This document shows positions 32,680-33,236 of a DNA stretch of 33,236 nt, piece by piece. The DNA is taken from assembly GCA_934270565.1 (NCBI GenBank), contig CAKQPR010000018.1:1-33236 (forward strand), written 5' to 3'. The DNA comes from an uncultured Clostridia bacterium (GTDB lineage: Bacteria; Bacillota; Clostridia; Christensenellales; Pumilibacteraceae). Every line of letters starts with the position of its first letter. Positions within the stretch are counted from its first letter, which is position 1. The translations under genes were made by a program, and so were the position numbers. Below the pieces are notes generated by a model. That model was not told the DNA's origin. It was given only the letters and a program-made list of their open reading frames with translations, and searched no databases.

Positions 32680-32732
32680 AAATCCTCAAAAATCTCGCTA
32701 TGTACCCAAAGCATAATTTTAACTCTCACGGC

Positions 32733-32761
32733 ATTCTATCACAAAAAATCTTTTTTGTCAA
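32733..32761 (-). promoter_or_regulatory. Sigma-A promoter of the pyrimidine operon
   Basis: On the minus strand, TTGACA (32756-32761) and TAGAAT (32733-32738) with a 17-bp spacer. The predicted start is about 46 nt before pyrC. Confidence 0.85.
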
Positions 32762-32795
32762 GCATTTCCGATTCAAATGCTGATATTTGTCAAGC
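32754..32795. promoter_or_regulatory. Repeats around the -35 box of the pyrimidine promoter
   Basis: TTTGTCAAGC occurs at 32754-32763 (over the -35) and again at 32786-32795, 32 bp apart, about three helical turns. Between them an inverted repeat AGCATTT-N7-AAATGCT spans 32761-32781. This is an unusual density of symmetry for such a short region and could be an operator set. Confidence 0.45.
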
Positions 32796-32878
32796 TCTTA
32801 AATATGCTTTTTATTACTAAATCGACGATAATTTTAACATACGGCATAAATGGGGGACAATATAAGGGACATTTCATC

Positions 32879-32907
32879 TTGACATTTGTACCCGATTTTG
32901 CTATATG
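32879..32907 (+). promoter_or_regulatory. Possible rightward promoter between pyrC and the edge gene
   Basis: TTGACA (32879-32884) and TATATG (32902-32907) with a 17-bp spacer on the plus strand. It points towards the 3-prime end of the minus-strand edge gene; no annotated gene lies downstream on the plus strand in the window. Confidence 0.35.
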
Positions 32908-32999
32908 TTGTTGAAATCATTAAGTGGATGTTTGAGATGAAAAATTTGTCTGAAAACGGCGTTTATGCGCGGTTTACGCGGCTTTTACTCTTCTGAAAG

Positions 33000-33236
33000 T
33001 TACGCTAAGTCGTTGAGTTTGTCGTAAAGATCTTCCATTTTAAAAGCGAGATCCCCAAAATATTCCAGACGTTCTTCAAGGTAACGGTATTCGGATTTCT
33101 GTATCAATTTGTTCTTTCTCGTACTTCTTCTCATGATGATTATGACCGCCAGAAAAATTGCGGCTATACCGCCGAGCGCAAGAGTAAGGAAATTAACTAA
33201 TTCGGAATAGGTAAAACTTGTTTTTCCGAACAGCGT
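33000..33236 (-). CDS. Small membrane protein, C-terminal part cut by window edge
   Basis: The last 78 residues of a minus-strand gene. After TLFGKTSFTYSELV comes one transmembrane helix (NFLTLALGGIAAIFLAVIII), then a basic stretch MRRSTRKNK and an amphipathic, probably coiled-coil tail (KSEYRYLEERLEYFGDLAFK) ending KLNDLA. I do not recognise the family. The frame is open to the window edge and ends with TAA at 33000. One helix with a short cytoplasmic coiled coil suggests a membrane-anchored accessory protein, but no function can be assigned. Confidence 0.65.
   Translation of the reverse strand, partial: TLFGKTSFTYSELVNFLTLALGGIAAIFLAVIIIMRRSTRKNKLIQKSEYRYLEERLEYFGDLAFKMEDLYDKLNDLA

Noticed and set aside
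32928..32996. Short plus-strand frame of 22 codons (MFEMKNLSENGVYARFTRLL...) downstream of a TTGACA-17-TATATG promoter
   Set aside because: A peptide is possible, but the ribosome site is weak and no conservation can be judged. It is kept only as the promoter entry.

Overview
The window looks like chromosomal DNA of an uncultured anaerobic Clostridia-type member of the Bacillota. Supporting genes are a McsA-McsB-ClpC arginine-phosphorylation/protease operon, a long-form hibernation factor (HPF), a class 1B dihydroorotate dehydrogenase with its PyrK partner, and a MetA of the acetyl-CoA-using type. Sigma-A promoters and strong AGGAGG ribosome sites fit too. The genus cannot be fixed from this sequence alone.

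Layout. 1-904: start of an ABC permease (cut by the window edge) and its ATPase. 905-2413: a gene-free repeat island holding the decayed end of an InlB-type surface protein. 2414-8776 (minus): pgi, hpf, then dCMP deaminase-mcsA-mcsB-clpC. 8777-9025: a divergent promoter region with a degenerate CIRCE-like site. 9026-10969 (plus): groES-groEL. 10970-12642: second repeat island. 12643-16601 (minus): fucO-like iron alcohol dehydrogenase, then an operon of response regulator, histidine kinase and a divergent nucleoside hydrolase. 16602-17796: third repeat island, an inverted counterpart of the second. 17797-20159 (minus): metA-pyk. 20443-22047 (plus): pckA with a 5-prime hairpin. 22170-23642 (minus): a glycoside-hydrolase-like protein behind a consensus promoter and a perfect palindrome. 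23643-24210: no recognisable gene. 24211-32679 (minus): the pyrimidine operon pyrC-carB-pyrK-pyrD-pyrF-pyrE-pyrB, without carA or pyrR. 33000-33236: the end of a small membrane protein.

The genes cover protein quality control (ClpC with McsA/McsB, GroESL, HPF), central carbon metabolism around phosphoenolpyruvate (Pgi, Pyk, PckA), methionine entry (MetA) and de novo UMP synthesis. All coding regions look intact except the InlB remnant and the two edge-cut genes.

Most unusual points: (1) islands two and three are collinear inverted copies enclosing the four-gene fucO/two-component block, a layout that could support inversion; (2) the same repeat module begins within about 60 nt of the stop codons of pgi, groEL and pyk in the same sense orientation; (3) PyrB carries a C-terminal four-cysteine tail matching only the zinc domain of PyrI; (4) McsA lacks its first zinc finger and sits in a clpC operon led by dCMP deaminase instead of ctsR; (5) a nucleoside hydrolase homologue with altered active-site residues is translationally coupled to a histidine kinase with a tiny sensor loop. 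I see no CRISPR array, phage, defence island, tRNA or rRNA.
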